This document shows, in pieces, positions 22,448 to 31,894 of a stretch of DNA of 64,000 bases. The notes under the pieces are model-generated. The model saw only the letters and a list, made by a program, of their open reading frames with translations. It had not been told where the DNA came from and searched no databases. Position numbers and translations under genes: made by a program. Source of the stretch: a virus. Numbering within the stretch: position 1 is the first letter of the stretch; each line of letters starts with the position of its first letter. Location of the stretch: the IMG/VR virus record IMGVR_UViG_3300037070_006409, positions 1-64,000 of that record; one strand, 5' to 3'.

Positions 22448-25400
22448 ATGGCGGTTCGAGGATCTTTTGATCTGAACGACAAACCCGCCTCCGAGGCCCT
22501 CCGCAGCATCCGGCGCGAGGGGGCGCTCACCGAGCGCCAGATGCGCAGCCTCGGCGATGCAGTCGATGATGTGTTCTCGACGGCCAACCGGGAGGCAGCG
22601 CGGGCTTACGAGCGCGATCTGCGCTCCGTCGATCGCACCGCCGTTCGTAGCCTCGGCAACCTCCGCCGGGAGTGGCGCACCACCGAGCGCGAGGTCCTCT
22701 CCTCGGTCGCGAAGCAGGAGGCTGAGATCGGCAGCCTGGAGACCTCGCTGCGCAGTCTCGGAACCGTCGATGCTCGCCCGAACATCAACCTGCATGGCTT
22801 CGCCGAGGCCAACGCCCAGATCGACACCATCGAAGCTCGCCTGCGGTCGCTCGGTGCCGTCACCGCCAGGCCCAACGTCAACGTCTCGGGGGGCTGGCGA
22901 CCGCCCGGCAGCTCCGGGGGCAGCCGCGGCGGCAGTGGCTTCGGCGGGCGGGGCCTCAATATCCCCTTCGCCGGCCGGATCCCCTGGCCCCTGGTCGGTG
23001 GTGCTCTCGCTGCCGCTCCGCCGCTCGTCGGTGGCGCCACGGGCCTGCTCGGCAGCGCCGCTTCGGCGACGCTCGGCCTCGGTGCCCTCGGCCTGACCGG
23101 CGGCGGTGTCGCCGCGGTCGGCGCTGGCACCGCGCTCCCCAGCACGATTATGGCCGCCAAGGGGATCTCGGCGGCAAGTAAAGCGTTCGAGAAGTACCAG
23201 CAGGAGGTCATCCAGTCCGGCCCCAATTCCGAAGCTGCACGCGTGGCCTTCCGCGAACTCAACATGGAGCTGCGCGACGCCCCGCGAGGCACGCGGCGCT
23301 TCCTCGCCTCCCGCCAGGCCCTCGGCCGGGAGTTCGCTGCGGCGACGCGACCGGGGCAGGCCTCCGTGGCGGCGATGGCTACCCGCGGGATCAACCTCGG
23401 GCGCCAGCTCACCCCGCTGACCGGCCAGCTCTCCAATCGCTTCCTTGGTGAGGCCCAGGGCCAGACGGACCAGTTCGCCGGCTTCCTCAACGACCGCCGC
23501 TCGCGCGACTTCTACCGCGCGATGAGCGCTGAGGCGACCGCCGACCTCAGCTCGATGGAGTCGATCTCCGAGAACGTCCTGGCGACGATGATGAACATCG
23601 CCCGCGCCGGGCGGCCCTTCTTCCACGAAGCCGTCGAGTTCGTGGACGACTGGACGGGTGGCTGGAGCGAGGGCACCCGCGACATTCACGACACTCGGCG
23701 CGAGCTGGGGCAGATGGTCGATGACCTCCGCGCCTGGGGCCACCTTGGCGGCGCCGGCTTCGACCTGATCCAGGATCTCTTCGGGGCTTCGCGCCAGCCC
23801 GGCACCTCATTGGTCGAGAGCCTCACCGACCAGCTTCGCGAGTGGGACCGCTGGGTGGAACGCAACCCCGCCCAGGTCAGCCAGTTCTTCGAGGACTCGG
23901 CCGAAGGCACGGAAAAGATCGCTGGGGCGCTCTCGCGCATCACCGGGCTGCTGTGGCGGGTCAGCCGCCAGCTCACCCCGCTGCTCGAACAGGGCGCGAA
24001 CTTCGTAGAACTCCTCGGCAACGCTGGCCTGCTGACGCCCGGCGGGCTGCCTCTGCTGCTCGGGGCTGGCGCTGGCGTGCGCGGGGCCTTCGGACGCGGG
24101 GGGGGTACGGCCCGTGGTGGTGCTGCTGGCGGTGGTGCCGGAGCGCCGATCATCCTTGGCGGTGGTGGCGCGGCGGCAGCGGGAGGCTTCGGCAGCCTCT
24201 TCGATCGCGAGACCTATGGCCTCGCCCGTGGCTTCGGCCGCGGCCGTCTCGCCTCTACCGTTGCAGGACTCGGGGCGGGTTCGAGCGGGGCACGCGCGGC
24301 AGCGGGCGGCCGCAGCTTCGGTCGCAGCTTCGGTCCCTACGCCCTGCTAAGCGCTGGCCTCGGCGCCGCTGGAACCGAAGGCAACATCTGGGAGCGCCTC
24401 CAGGGCGGGATCAGCCAGGCCTCTCTCGGACTTGTCGCCCCACCCAAGACCCAGGCGCAGGAAATGGACGAGGGGATGCAGGAAGCCGCCCAGATCAGTG
24501 CTCGGCTCGGGCGGCGCTTCGGTGATGACCCGTCCGGCCTGACGCAGCAGATCCACGCCCTGCTGCGGCGCCGGGGAGAGGCGATGACCCCCCAGCCGCA
24601 CGGCGGTCTGACCGGCTTCCTCACGACGAGCCTCAACCCCGCCGATGAATTCTTGACGCGGCCACGCTTCCTCTCCGACGAGGCGCGCCAGCGAGCGCGT
24701 GGATTCACCGGCCAGATCGGCTCCCTCCGCGAGCAACGCGCCTCGGTGGTCTCTCAGTCCGCGCTCGGGGAGATCCAGGGTGCTTTCGGCATCCGAACCC
24801 GCCACGGCGAGGACCCCGGCCAGGCCTTCGAGAAAGCCGCCTCCTCGATCGAGAGTCGTGCCGGGAGGATGAAGGGCCGCACGGGCCGTGAGTTCTCCCA
24901 GATGGGCCTCAACTGGGCGCGCTCGATGGCGCGCTCAAACCCGAAACTCAAGGGCGCTGTCGATGACCTCGCCCGCTCGATCGAAAACCGCCTCAACAAG
25001 ACGGGCGAGAACGTCCGCATCATCAACGGCCGGATCGTGGACGTGTCGGCGAAGTCTTGGAAGAACGTCGCCGACCTGATCGGGACCCAGACCCAGCGGG
25101 CCTACTCCGAAGCCAACGAGAACCTCACCGCCCTCGAAAAGCGAGCTTTCACGATTCTGCGTCAGATGGGCTACTCCCAGGGCGATGCGAAGGCCTTGGT
25201 CTACGAAGCTCAGCACGGCCATCCCTCCCGCCAGCGCGGCCAGGAACAGGCGACTGCGCATCACTTCGGGCGCACCCTGCCGACCACAAGCAGCATGGAC
25301 GGGCGCGGTCATGCGACCGGCGGCAGGCTCCCAATGCCGCGCAGCGGCTCTATGCACGACGTGCTTAGTCTCGGCGGCGGCAACATGGCAGCCGGCGGCG

Positions 25401-26815
25401 AGCTGGTCGTCGGCCCCAACGTCGCCAACCGCCACACCGAGCGCAAGATCGACCGGATGCTGCTCTCCTCGCACGGCACCACGCTCGCGCGGGAGATCGG
25501 GCGGGAGGGCCGCGCCCACTCCGAGCCGTTCCGCGGTCCCTTCCGCGAGTACAACGCCGCCACCGGCTCGATCTACGCGGCCGCGAAGCTCGCGCAGCGG
25601 CTCGGCCTGAGCGTCGGCGAGGGGCCGGGCTTCGGCGGTGTTCCCTCCAGCGGCCATGCAAGCGGCTCGCTGCACTACTCGGGCTTGGCCTACGACGTGA
25701 GCGGCTCTCCCGATGCGATGCGACGCTACTTCTTCTCTGCGCTGCGCTCCTTCCGCGGCTCGATCAACGAGTTGTTCTACGACCCGATCGGCTGGTACAT
25801 GGACGAGGGCCACCGCGTCCCCGGTGCGATGGGCGGTCACTCCGACCACGTGCACATCGGCTTCTTCCCTGGCGGCGCTCACATGCGCCGTGGCGGCCTC
25901 GGCGGCCTCGGCGCAATGGGTGGCCGCGGCGGTGCGATGCCTAGGATCAATCTGCGCGGCAACCGTTCGGGTCTCGGCGGGCTGCCTGGCGCCGCGGCGA
26001 CCCGAGGCAACGAGATGGCTGCCAGCGGGATGAGTCAGAACCTCAACAGGCTGCTGCGCGGCAGCGGCGGCATGGCTGGGCCGGCCCCCCGCGGCGGCTC
26101 GATCGAAGCGCAGATCGCTCGGTCGCTCCTCCGCGGTGGCCTCAACCGCGTCGGCGCCGCTGGCATCATCGGCAACGCCTACGCCGAGTCGAGTCTCAAA
26201 CCGGGCGCGACGGGCTACGGCGGCGGCGGTCTCTGGGGCTTCACAGCCTCACCCAACAGCCTCGCCGACCTCCAGGCCTACGCCGAGCAGCGCGGGCGCC
26301 CCTGGACCAACGCAACGCTCCAGACGCAGTTCTTGCTCTCCCACGTCTCGGGTGGCCTGGTCTCCCAGCTCAACGCCGCAGGGACGCCCGAGGCGGCCGC
26401 AGCGCTGTTTATGAGCGAGTGGGAGCGCCCCGGCATCCCTCGTCAGGGCGTGCGCGAATCCGCTGCCCGCCGGGCCTTCTCTCACTTCTCCCTCGGCGGC
26501 CAGATGCGCCGACCGGGCTTCGCCGGCTGGTTCGGCCGCGGCGGCCACTTCCGCGTCCACAACCCGACCCTCTTCGGTGCCGGCGAGCGCGGACCCGAGG
26601 AAGTAAGCGTGACCCCGCTCGGTCACGGCGGCCGCAAGCGTGGCCGTGGCGGCGGCCGGCCGATCTCGATCTCGGTGAAGACCGGCCCAATCACCGTCGG
26701 CAACGGAGAGGACGCCCGCAGGGTCGGACACCGGATCGCCGAAGGCATCGAGGACAGACTGGCCGACACTCTGGAATCCTCGGATGGTGTCGCAGAGAGT
26801 GAGCTGACCGGATGA
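22448..26815 (+). CDS. Tape measure protein with M15 peptidase-like and tail lysozyme domains
   Basis: A 1455-residue protein, the largest in the window, directly after the chaperones. Helical repeats occupy the N-terminal 200 residues. A hydrophobic, Gly/Ala-rich stretch (about 178-240) and a second one (about 520-640) are as expected for a protein that inserts in the host membrane. Residues about 1025-1140 carry an M15-type metal site (SGSLHYSGLAYDV, then HSDHVHIGFF). Residues about 1216-1345 match phage tail lysozyme (RVGAAGIIGNAYAESSLKPGA, then GGGLWGFT). The C-terminus is basic. It sets tail length and digests peptidoglycan during DNA injection. Confidence 0.88.
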   Translation: MAVRGSFDLNDKPASEALRSIRREGALTERQMRSLGDAVDDVFSTANREAARAYERDLRSVDRTAVRSLGNLRREWRTTEREVLSSVAKQEAEIGSLETSLRSLGTVDARPNINLHGFAEANAQIDTIEARLRSLGAVTARPNVNVSGGWRPPGSSGGSRGGSGFGGRGLNIPFAGRIPWPLVGGALAAAPPLVGGATGLLGSAASATLGLGALGLTGGGVAAVGAGTALPSTIMAAKGISAASKAFEKYQQEVIQSGPNSEAARVAFRELNMELRDAPRGTRRFLASRQALGREFAAATRPGQASVAAMATRGINLGRQLTPLTGQLSNRFLGEAQGQTDQFAGFLNDRRSRDFYRAMSAEATADLSSMESISENVLATMMNIARAGRPFFHEAVEFVDDWTGGWSEGTRDIHDTRRELGQMVDDLRAWGHLGGAGFDLIQDLFGASRQPGTSLVESLTDQLREWDRWVERNPAQVSQFFEDSAEGTEKIAGALSRITGLLWRVSRQLTPLLEQGANFVELLGNAGLLTPGGLPLLLGAGAGVRGAFGRGGGTARGGAAGGGAGAPIILGGGGAAAAGGFGSLFDRETYGLARGFGRGRLASTVAGLGAGSSGARAAAGGRSFGRSFGPYALLSAGLGAAGTEGNIWERLQGGISQASLGLVAPPKTQAQEMDEGMQEAAQISARLGRRFGDDPSGLTQQIHALLRRRGEAMTPQPHGGLTGFLTTSLNPADEFLTRPRFLSDEARQRARGFTGQIGSLREQRASVVSQSALGEIQGAFGIRTRHGEDPGQAFEKAASSIESRAGRMKGRTGREFSQMGLNWARSMARSNPKLKGAVDDLARSIENRLNKTGENVRIINGRIVDVSAKSWKNVADLIGTQTQRAYSEANENLTALEKRAFTILRQMGYSQGDAKALVYEAQHGHPSRQRGQEQATAHHFGRTLPTTSSMDGRGHATGGRLPMPRSGSMHDVLSLGGGNMAAGGELVVGPNVANRHTERKIDRMLLSSHGTTLAREIGREGRAHSEPFRGPFREYNAATGSIYAAAKLAQRLGLSVGEGPGFGGVPSSGHASGSLHYSGLAYDVSGSPDAMRRYFFSALRSFRGSINELFYDPIGWYMDEGHRVPGAMGGHSDHVHIGFFPGGAHMRRGGLGGLGAMGGRGGAMPRINLRGNRSGLGGLPGAAATRGNEMAASGMSQNLNRLLRGSGGMAGPAPRGGSIEAQIARSLLRGGLNRVGAAGIIGNAYAESSLKPGATGYGGGGLWGFTASPNSLADLQAYAEQRGRPWTNATLQTQFLLSHVSGGLVSQLNAAGTPEAAAALFMSEWERPGIPRQGVRESAARRAFSHFSLGGQMRRPGFAGWFGRGGHFRVHNPTLFGAGERGPEEVSVTPLGHGGRKRGRGGGRPISISVKTGPITVGNGEDARRVGHRIAEGIEDRLADTLESSDGVAESELTG

Positions 26816-27588
26816 CGAAACGCGGACACCCCCGACCTGGCCTCCATGCCCGCCTCCGTCGAGTGTCGGGCCTCACCCCGCGCTCGGTGCTCCGTGATCC
26901 GCTGTCGATGCCCGTCGTGATCGGCGAGGAATTCACAGTCGAGGAGGAAGCGCTCTGGGAAGAGTTCGACACCGTGAGCGCCGGCCGCTTCGCGCAGGCC
27001 GCCGCCGGCAAACACGCGGTCGCTCTCCGCACGGCCTCGATGGAATCGCTGACCCTCACCTGGGACCCCGGCTGGCTCACCAACCCCGACCACGACCCCG
27101 AGCGCGTGCTCAGGGAGCTGCGGAAGGTCCTGCGCAAACGCGCCGTCTTCGACCTCCTCATCGTCAACAAGCCCGGCGCCGACTACGCCGAGTTCGCCGG
27201 CTTCGCCTCGATCCGGCGTCTGGCGATCACGCTCAAGGCGGGCGAGCCTGACACCCGCTACCTCCAGGTGGACCTCTCCGCTCACCGCCGGATGTCGAGC
27301 CGGCGCCGCCGCCACGGCCGCACCGCCAACCTGCCGACTACGGCGGTACTCGACAAAAACGACACGCTGCGCTCCTTGGCGCTGCACTACTACGGCAGCG
27401 GGGAGCAATGGCGGTTGATCGCCAGGGCCAACGGGATCACGAAGTGGGGGTCGGAGACGCCGCTGGTCGAGATGGGCCGCTACAAGGCCGGCGATCGGAT
27501 CAAGATCCCGGCACGCCCCGTCAACAATGGGGGCACCACCGCCGACACCCGCGGCCTGGTCGGCCAGGCGGTCGAGGTCGGTGAGTAG
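26812..27588 (+). CDS. LysM baseplate/tail protein (XkdP-like)
   Basis: A 258-residue protein from ATG 26812 (ATGA with the tape measure stop). The N-terminal 150 residues are alpha/beta. A C-terminal LysM-type domain (TAVLDKNDTLRSLALHYYGSGEQWRLIARANGI, then YKAGDRIKIP) is clear. The order tape measure, LysM protein, hub is the PBSX/XkdOPQ order. LysM binds peptidoglycan or attaches the hub. Confidence 0.8.
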   Translation: MTKRGHPRPGLHARLRRVSGLTPRSVLRDPLSMPVVIGEEFTVEEEALWEEFDTVSAGRFAQAAAGKHAVALRTASMESLTLTWDPGWLTNPDHDPERVLRELRKVLRKRAVFDLLIVNKPGADYAEFAGFASIRRLAITLKAGEPDTRYLQVDLSAHRRMSSRRRRHGRTANLPTTAVLDKNDTLRSLALHYYGSGEQWRLIARANGITKWGSETPLVEMGRYKAGDRIKIPARPVNNGGTTADTRGLVGQAVEVGE

Positions 27589-27591
27589 CTC

Positions 27592-28848
27592 ATGGCCTCG
27601 ACGGGGAAGCGCCAGCGCGCGCAGTCTCAGCGGGGCCGCCTGCAAGCGCCGAACCTGAGCGCCCACTACAACCGCCGCGCCCGCTCGATCGAGCCAGGGG
27701 ACTTCACCTTCCGCGTGCTGCTCGTCCGGCCCGAGAAGCCCCGCCCCGACCGCTACATGACGCTCGACCGTGCCAACACCGACTTCGAATGGAACGACGG
27801 CGAGGGGTCGGTGCTGAGCGGCTCGATGTCCCTGCGCCGCCCCGGTCCCCAGCGGGTCGCCTCGGTCCCGGTGCTCTACGGTCACCGGGTCCGCTTGCAG
27901 CTTCTGTGGGGCGGCCGCTGGCAGGTGATGTGGGATATGCAGGTGCGGGAACCGCCTCCGGTGGATGTCGGCACCGGGGTGCTCTCCGTCGAACTTGCCG
28001 ACCCCCTCTCCGCGCTGCACATGAACCGCAAGCAGTGGGAGTTCAAGAAGGACAAGCGCCACCCGAAGGGCTGGACCGCCGACGAGATCACCCGCGCTGT
28101 CTGCCGCGACCAGCGGGTCCGTATCGGCAAGCTCGCCCAGGGCAGGCGCCGGATCAAGAAGCTCAAGCTGAAAGGGTCGGGCCTAGAGGTCATCCGCAAG
28201 GCCTGGGCGCAGGAGAAGGCCAAGTCCGGCGTTCGCTACGTGATCCGCTTCCGCGATGGTCACCTCACCGTGCTCGCCTTCGGGCGCCCCGCGACCGCTT
28301 ACGTCATCAAGGGCATCCCGAAAACAGCCGAAACGTCGGCCTCGGCCCCGAGCCTGCACCCGACCACCTCGATCAAAGCCAAGGGCCATCTCAAGATGGG
28401 GGGCGGGAAAACGAAGAAGATCGAGGAGATCGTCCGCAGCAGGGCCGCCGTACGGCGCTTCGGCTTCTCTGAGGACGAGAAGGACTACGGCCGCGTCGAT
28501 AGCCGGGCGGAGCTGCGCGAGGAAGCCCAGCGCGACCTCTCCGACGCCATCCAGGTTAAACGCTCCGCCGTGCTGACGATCCCCGGCATTCCCTTCCTGG
28601 AGAAGGGGTCGATGGTGATCTGGAGGACCAACGAGCCGGGCTGGCATGGCAAGGTGGGCGACACCGATCGCGACCGCGCCTTTGCATTCGTCACCTCCTC
28701 TCGGCATAGTCTCGGCCCAACCAGCTATGACACCGAGATCACGCTCTCCCAGGACGACATATATTTGAAAGACCGGGAACGTCGTGATGAGGAGCGTCGT
28801 GACGACAAGAAGAAGGAGCGCCAGGGGCGCAAAGGCGGCAACCAATGA
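27592..28848 (+). CDS. Baseplate hub protein (XkdQ/gpD-like)
   Basis: A 418-residue protein. It is beta-rich with VPVLYGHRVRLQLLWGGRWQVMWDMQV near the N-terminus and WTADEITRAVCRDQRVRIG, FKRWAQEKAKSGVRYVIRF-like in the middle, and GSMVIWRTNEPGWHGKV near the end. This is the XkdQ/late-control-D plan that forms the hub at the tip of the tail tube. The C-terminal 30 residues are a very charged tail. It overlaps the next gene by 4 nt. Confidence 0.7.
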   Translation: MASTGKRQRAQSQRGRLQAPNLSAHYNRRARSIEPGDFTFRVLLVRPEKPRPDRYMTLDRANTDFEWNDGEGSVLSGSMSLRRPGPQRVASVPVLYGHRVRLQLLWGGRWQVMWDMQVREPPPVDVGTGVLSVELADPLSALHMNRKQWEFKKDKRHPKGWTADEITRAVCRDQRVRIGKLAQGRRRIKKLKLKGSGLEVIRKAWAQEKAKSGVRYVIRFRDGHLTVLAFGRPATAYVIKGIPKTAETSASAPSLHPTTSIKAKGHLKMGGGKTKKIEEIVRSRAAVRRFGFSEDEKDYGRVDSRAELREEAQRDLSDAIQVKRSAVLTIPGIPFLEKGSMVIWRTNEPGWHGKVGDTDRDRAFAFVTSSRHSLGPTSYDTEITLSQDDIYLKDRERRDEERRDDKKKERQGRKGGNQ

Positions 28849-29219
28849 CGGTGACCAAGGACCAGCTCGATCTCGACCTGATGAAGTCCAGGCGGGTCTT
28901 CGCCGTCGCTCAGGAGGCGTTTGCAGGGGCTGTGCTGCGCGTAGCAGCCGCAGACGCGACGATTGGGTGGCACAGTACCGATCTGCACCCCGAGACCGGC
29001 AGCGTCGCTCTCGTGCGTGAGGACGGTGACTTCGCGGATCTCGTCGGGGAGGTCATCTCCGTCACTCGCCGGCTGCCCACCGAGACGCGGGTGGTCTATG
29101 CCTACGTCCTCGGCACCGCGTCGATCCTCGATGACCTCTCGCTGGCACGCCGCGCCTTCATGGGCCTGGGCATCCTCACCAACGAGCAGCTCTCCTGCTC
29201 GATCGAGGTGATCGCCTGA
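28845..29219 (+). CDS. Baseplate accessory protein
   Basis: A 124-residue protein from ATG 28845. Alpha/beta (SRRVFAVAQEAFAGAVLRVAAADATIGWH, VGEVISVTRRLPTETRVVYAYVLG). Located between hub and the XkdR-like gene. No family recognised; it is likely part of the baseplate. Confidence 0.6.
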   Translation: MTVTKDQLDLDLMKSRRVFAVAQEAFAGAVLRVAAADATIGWHSTDLHPETGSVALVREDGDFADLVGEVISVTRRLPTETRVVYAYVLGTASILDDLSLARRAFMGLGILTNEQLSCSIEVIA

Positions 29220-29491
29220 TGGGCGACCGCTTCGTGGGGCAGATCCGCCGGGTAGCCCGCGAGGAGGCCCACCGGGTCTCGCCGCCGACGATGCGATTCA
29301 AGATCACCAAGGTGAAACCGAAGATCGTCCTGGAGGCGCTCGGTTCCGACCTCGTGCTGACTCAGGGCGACGACGACCTGGAGCTGTCGCGCATCGTCAA
29401 GAAAGAAGCCGAGGTTGGAGACATCTGCCTCGTCTCGACCCACGTCTATGAGGGCGGTCACACCGAGTACACCGCCCACGGCCTGATCTAG
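29219..29491 (+). CDS. XkdR-like (DUF2577) baseplate protein
   Basis: A 90-residue protein from ATG 29219 (TGATG). A basic amphipathic N-terminus (VGQIRRVAREEAH) is followed by strands (FKITKVKPKIVLEALGSDLVL) and an end resembling small XkdR proteins. Assignment rests on size and order (after XkdQ, before XkdS). Function: baseplate assembly. Confidence 0.55.
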   Translation: MGDRFVGQIRRVAREEAHRVSPPTMRFKITKVKPKIVLEALGSDLVLTQGDDDLELSRIVKKEAEVGDICLVSTHVYEGGHTEYTAHGLI

Positions 29492-29514
29492 AGGGTCACC
29501 GGCCGGGAGACGAC

Positions 29515-29520
29515 TACCCT
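29515..29520 (+). promoter_or_regulatory. -10 box TACCCT
   Basis: TACCCT ends 8 nt before ATG 29529. The 37-nt gap is one of the few breaks in the tail operon. Confidence 0.4.
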
Positions 29521-29528
29521 TACCTGCG

Positions 29529-30077
29529 ATGCCGGAGACCTTTACCGACAATCCCAGCTTCGAGCTGCTTCCCGCCGAAGACGAGGACCTGATCTCGGCG
29601 GCCGACCAGCTCGAAGCGGCCGAGGCCTCGATCACCGACGACCCCTTCGGCGACGATGCGGCAGCCGAAGAGCCGTCGATCCCGATGGGCCGAAGCTGGG
29701 CCTGGGACCCGATCAGCGAGCGCTACGTCCGTCAGGGCACGGCGCCAGCCGAGGTCCGTGGCCGCGATGCGCTGCGCGAGTGGATCTACGCGGCGCTGAG
29801 GACCGCCCAGGGCGTCCACCCGCTGCTCCCCGACGACTATGGCATCGAGGACCCCGACGACTGGATCGGCGTCGTAGACCCCGCCGACGCCCTCTCGACC
29901 TTCGAGCCCCGGGCGCTGGAGGCCCTGGTCCAGCACGACCGCATCGAAGACCTTGACGACCTCACCGCCCGCTTCGATCCGTCCACGGGGACCATCACGA
30001 TCAGTGATCTCATCGTGATAACCGACGAGGCCGAGGCCGTCCCGCTCACCGACATCGAACTGACTCCCAATTATTGA
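29529..30077 (+). CDS. gp25/XkdS-like baseplate wedge or sheath initiator
   Basis: A 182-residue acidic protein. The section GRSWAWDPISERYVRQGTAPAEVRGRDALREWIYAALRTAQGVHPLLPDDYGI is typical of XkdS (DUF2634)/gp25-type proteins. It ends in TDIELTPNY. It overlaps the baseplate J gene (30074). It primes sheath polymerisation on the baseplate. Confidence 0.7.
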   Translation: MPETFTDNPSFELLPAEDEDLISAADQLEAAEASITDDPFGDDAAAEEPSIPMGRSWAWDPISERYVRQGTAPAEVRGRDALREWIYAALRTAQGVHPLLPDDYGIEDPDDWIGVVDPADALSTFEPRALEALVQHDRIEDLDDLTARFDPSTGTITISDLIVITDEAEAVPLTDIELTPNY

Positions 30078-31276
30078 TCGTGGCCGTCACCGAAGACCTC
30101 CTGAGCCTCTTGCCCTTGTTCTCGACCGAGACCGAGGGCGCGATCCGCGAACGCTTCGACGCCTGGGCCAACGAAGGCATCTCGGTAGAAGACGCCAACG
30201 AGTGGGTAGACACCCGACCGGGCAGCTTCTTCTTCCTCAACACCGAGCCGATGGTCCGCGAGGTGGCACGTGCCTACGACCTGATGGGCACCGAGTTCGT
30301 CGGGGCCTCCTTCCCCCTCTACTCGTGGGGCACCTATCTGGACGACCTCGCCGCCGGCTACTCGGTCGAACGCCTGGCGGCGACGCAGGCCGGTGGCATC
30401 GTCACCTTCACCGGCCCCGAAGGCACCACCATCCCCGCCGGCACGACGCTCGGCGTCCCCGCTGCCGTGGAGGACGCCGGCTTCAAGGAGTACGAAGTCA
30501 CCGAAGGCGGCGAAATCGGCCCCTCGGGCAAACTCGATCTGCCGGTGGTCTCCGTCGAGGCCGGCTCGGTCACCAATGCCGCAGCAGGCCAGGTCACCGA
30601 GATCCTCTCGACCATCGAAGCCGAAGAAGAAGTCACCGCCGTCAACGACGACCCGATCGTCGGTGGCACCGATCCAGAGACGGACGAGTCGCTGCGCGAA
30701 CGGCTCCTGGCGGTCTTCGAGGGCCGTGGCCCCGGCAATGTCCGCGACTACGAAATCTGGGCGCGCTCCTACGGCGGCGTCGGCATGGTCACCGTGATCC
30801 CCGTCTGGAACGGGCCGGGCACCGTCAAGGTGATCGTGCTCACCGACGAGGGCCAGCCAGTCTCCGCAGAAGTGGTCGAAGGCCTCCAGGACTTCCTCGA
30901 CCCCGTGGCGGGGAAAGGCTCCGGCCAGGCTCCCGTCGGCCACACCGTCACCGTCGCGACCGCCGAAGCGATAGACGTGACGGTTGCCGCAGTGATCGAG
31001 TTCGAGGAGGGCTACTCGCTTACCGGGAGCGGTGGGGAGACCGCCCTCGAAGAAGCGATCATCGCTGCGATCCAGGACTACTTCGCCTCGGTGCAGCCCG
31101 GCGAGGAGGTCGTGCTCCAGAAGATCTCCGCACGCATCGCCGCCTTCGACGGCGTGCACGACCTGAAAGAAGTCAAACTCAACGGCTCCGCGAAAAACCT
31201 CTTGCTGGACGCCGACCCCGCGCAGATCGCTTCGCTCGATGTAGAAGGGTCGAGCCTCAAAGAAGGCGAAGTCTGA
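30074..31276 (+). CDS. Baseplate J-like protein (XkdT)
   Basis: A 400-residue protein from GTG/ATG overlap at 30074. Conserved features: FLNTEPMVREVARAYDLM near the N-terminus, GVPAAVEDAGFKEYEV, PIVGGTDPETDESLRERLLAVFEGRGPGNVRDYEIWA, and a C-terminal wedge domain (VQPGEEVVLQKISARIAAFDGV). The GGTDPETDESLRER block is diagnostic of baseplate J. It builds the wedge ring. Confidence 0.88.
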   Translation: MIVAVTEDLLSLLPLFSTETEGAIRERFDAWANEGISVEDANEWVDTRPGSFFFLNTEPMVREVARAYDLMGTEFVGASFPLYSWGTYLDDLAAGYSVERLAATQAGGIVTFTGPEGTTIPAGTTLGVPAAVEDAGFKEYEVTEGGEIGPSGKLDLPVVSVEAGSVTNAAAGQVTEILSTIEAEEEVTAVNDDPIVGGTDPETDESLRERLLAVFEGRGPGNVRDYEIWARSYGGVGMVTVIPVWNGPGTVKVIVLTDEGQPVSAEVVEGLQDFLDPVAGKGSGQAPVGHTVTVATAEAIDVTVAAVIEFEEGYSLTGSGGETALEEAIIAAIQDYFASVQPGEEVVLQKISARIAAFDGVHDLKEVKLNGSAKNLLLDADPAQIASLDVEGSSLKEGEV

Positions 31277-31279
31277 GCG

Positions 31280-31825
31280 ATGCCACGTGTCCTCAGCGAC
31301 GATGCGCTCGATCGACTTCGCGAATATCCAGGCTGGAGCCAGAACGCCCCCGAGCATCACGCGATCGCGCTCGTCACCGCCAACGAGTCGGCGAGGCTTC
31401 GGGAACATGCGCAGGAAGTCCGCGACGGCCTGATCCCGCTCCACGCCAACGAACTGACCCTGCCGCTCTGGGAGACGATGCTCAGGCTCCCGGTCAATCC
31501 GGAAGGACAGAGCATCGAACAGCGCCGCGCTCGGGTGCTCTCCCAGCTCCTCGCCACCCCGCCCGACCCAGCCGGTTCCTCCTGGGAGGACCGCATCACC
31601 ACCCTGATCGGCCCCGGCTGGAGCTACGAGGAGGAAGAAGGCCCCGGCGAAGAACAGCAGCGTCTTCGAGTGAGGGTCGCCGCCAGCCCCGGCTCGGTCG
31701 CCTTCGCTTTTGCTCGCCGCGTAATCGAACGGGAGCGCCCGGCCGCCTGGGAGCTGATTATCGAATCCGAAGAGGGCTTCACGTTGGATCTCTCAGAACT
31801 GGACTTGGAGCCGTTCGGCTCCTAG
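31280..31825 (+). CDS. Tail protein I/YmfQ (XkdU)-like
   Basis: A 181-residue protein. It opens with LRVLSDDALDRLREYPG-type sequence, has LPLWETMLRLPVNPEGQSIEQRRARVLSQLLATPP, the usual YmfQ-like motif, and a beta C-terminus (RVRVAASPGSVAFAFARRVIERERPAAWELII). It connects the wedge with the tail fibre encoded next. Confidence 0.7.
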   Translation: MPRVLSDDALDRLREYPGWSQNAPEHHAIALVTANESARLREHAQEVRDGLIPLHANELTLPLWETMLRLPVNPEGQSIEQRRARVLSQLLATPPDPAGSSWEDRITTLIGPGWSYEEEEGPGEEQQRLRVRVAASPGSVAFAFARRVIERERPAAWELIIESEEGFTLDLSELDLEPFGS

Positions 31826-31882
31826 CGGGTCGCCGGGCGCTGCCCTCACCCCTCGGCGGCGGGATCAGAATCCGGGGCGACC

Positions 31883-31888
31883 TAGACT
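31883..31888 (+). promoter_or_regulatory. -10 box TAGACT for a leaderless gene
   Basis: TAGACT ends 6 nt before GTG 31895, in a 69-nt gap before the tail fibre gene. No ribosome site is present. Confidence 0.55.
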
Positions 31889-31894
31889 CGCCGG

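Noticed and set aside
26623-28062. Long minus-strand frames opposite tape measure, LysM and hub genes (and similarly 35662-37113 and 30071-31444)
   Set aside because: They span several unrelated plus-strand genes, have no promoter or leader box, and show shadow composition.
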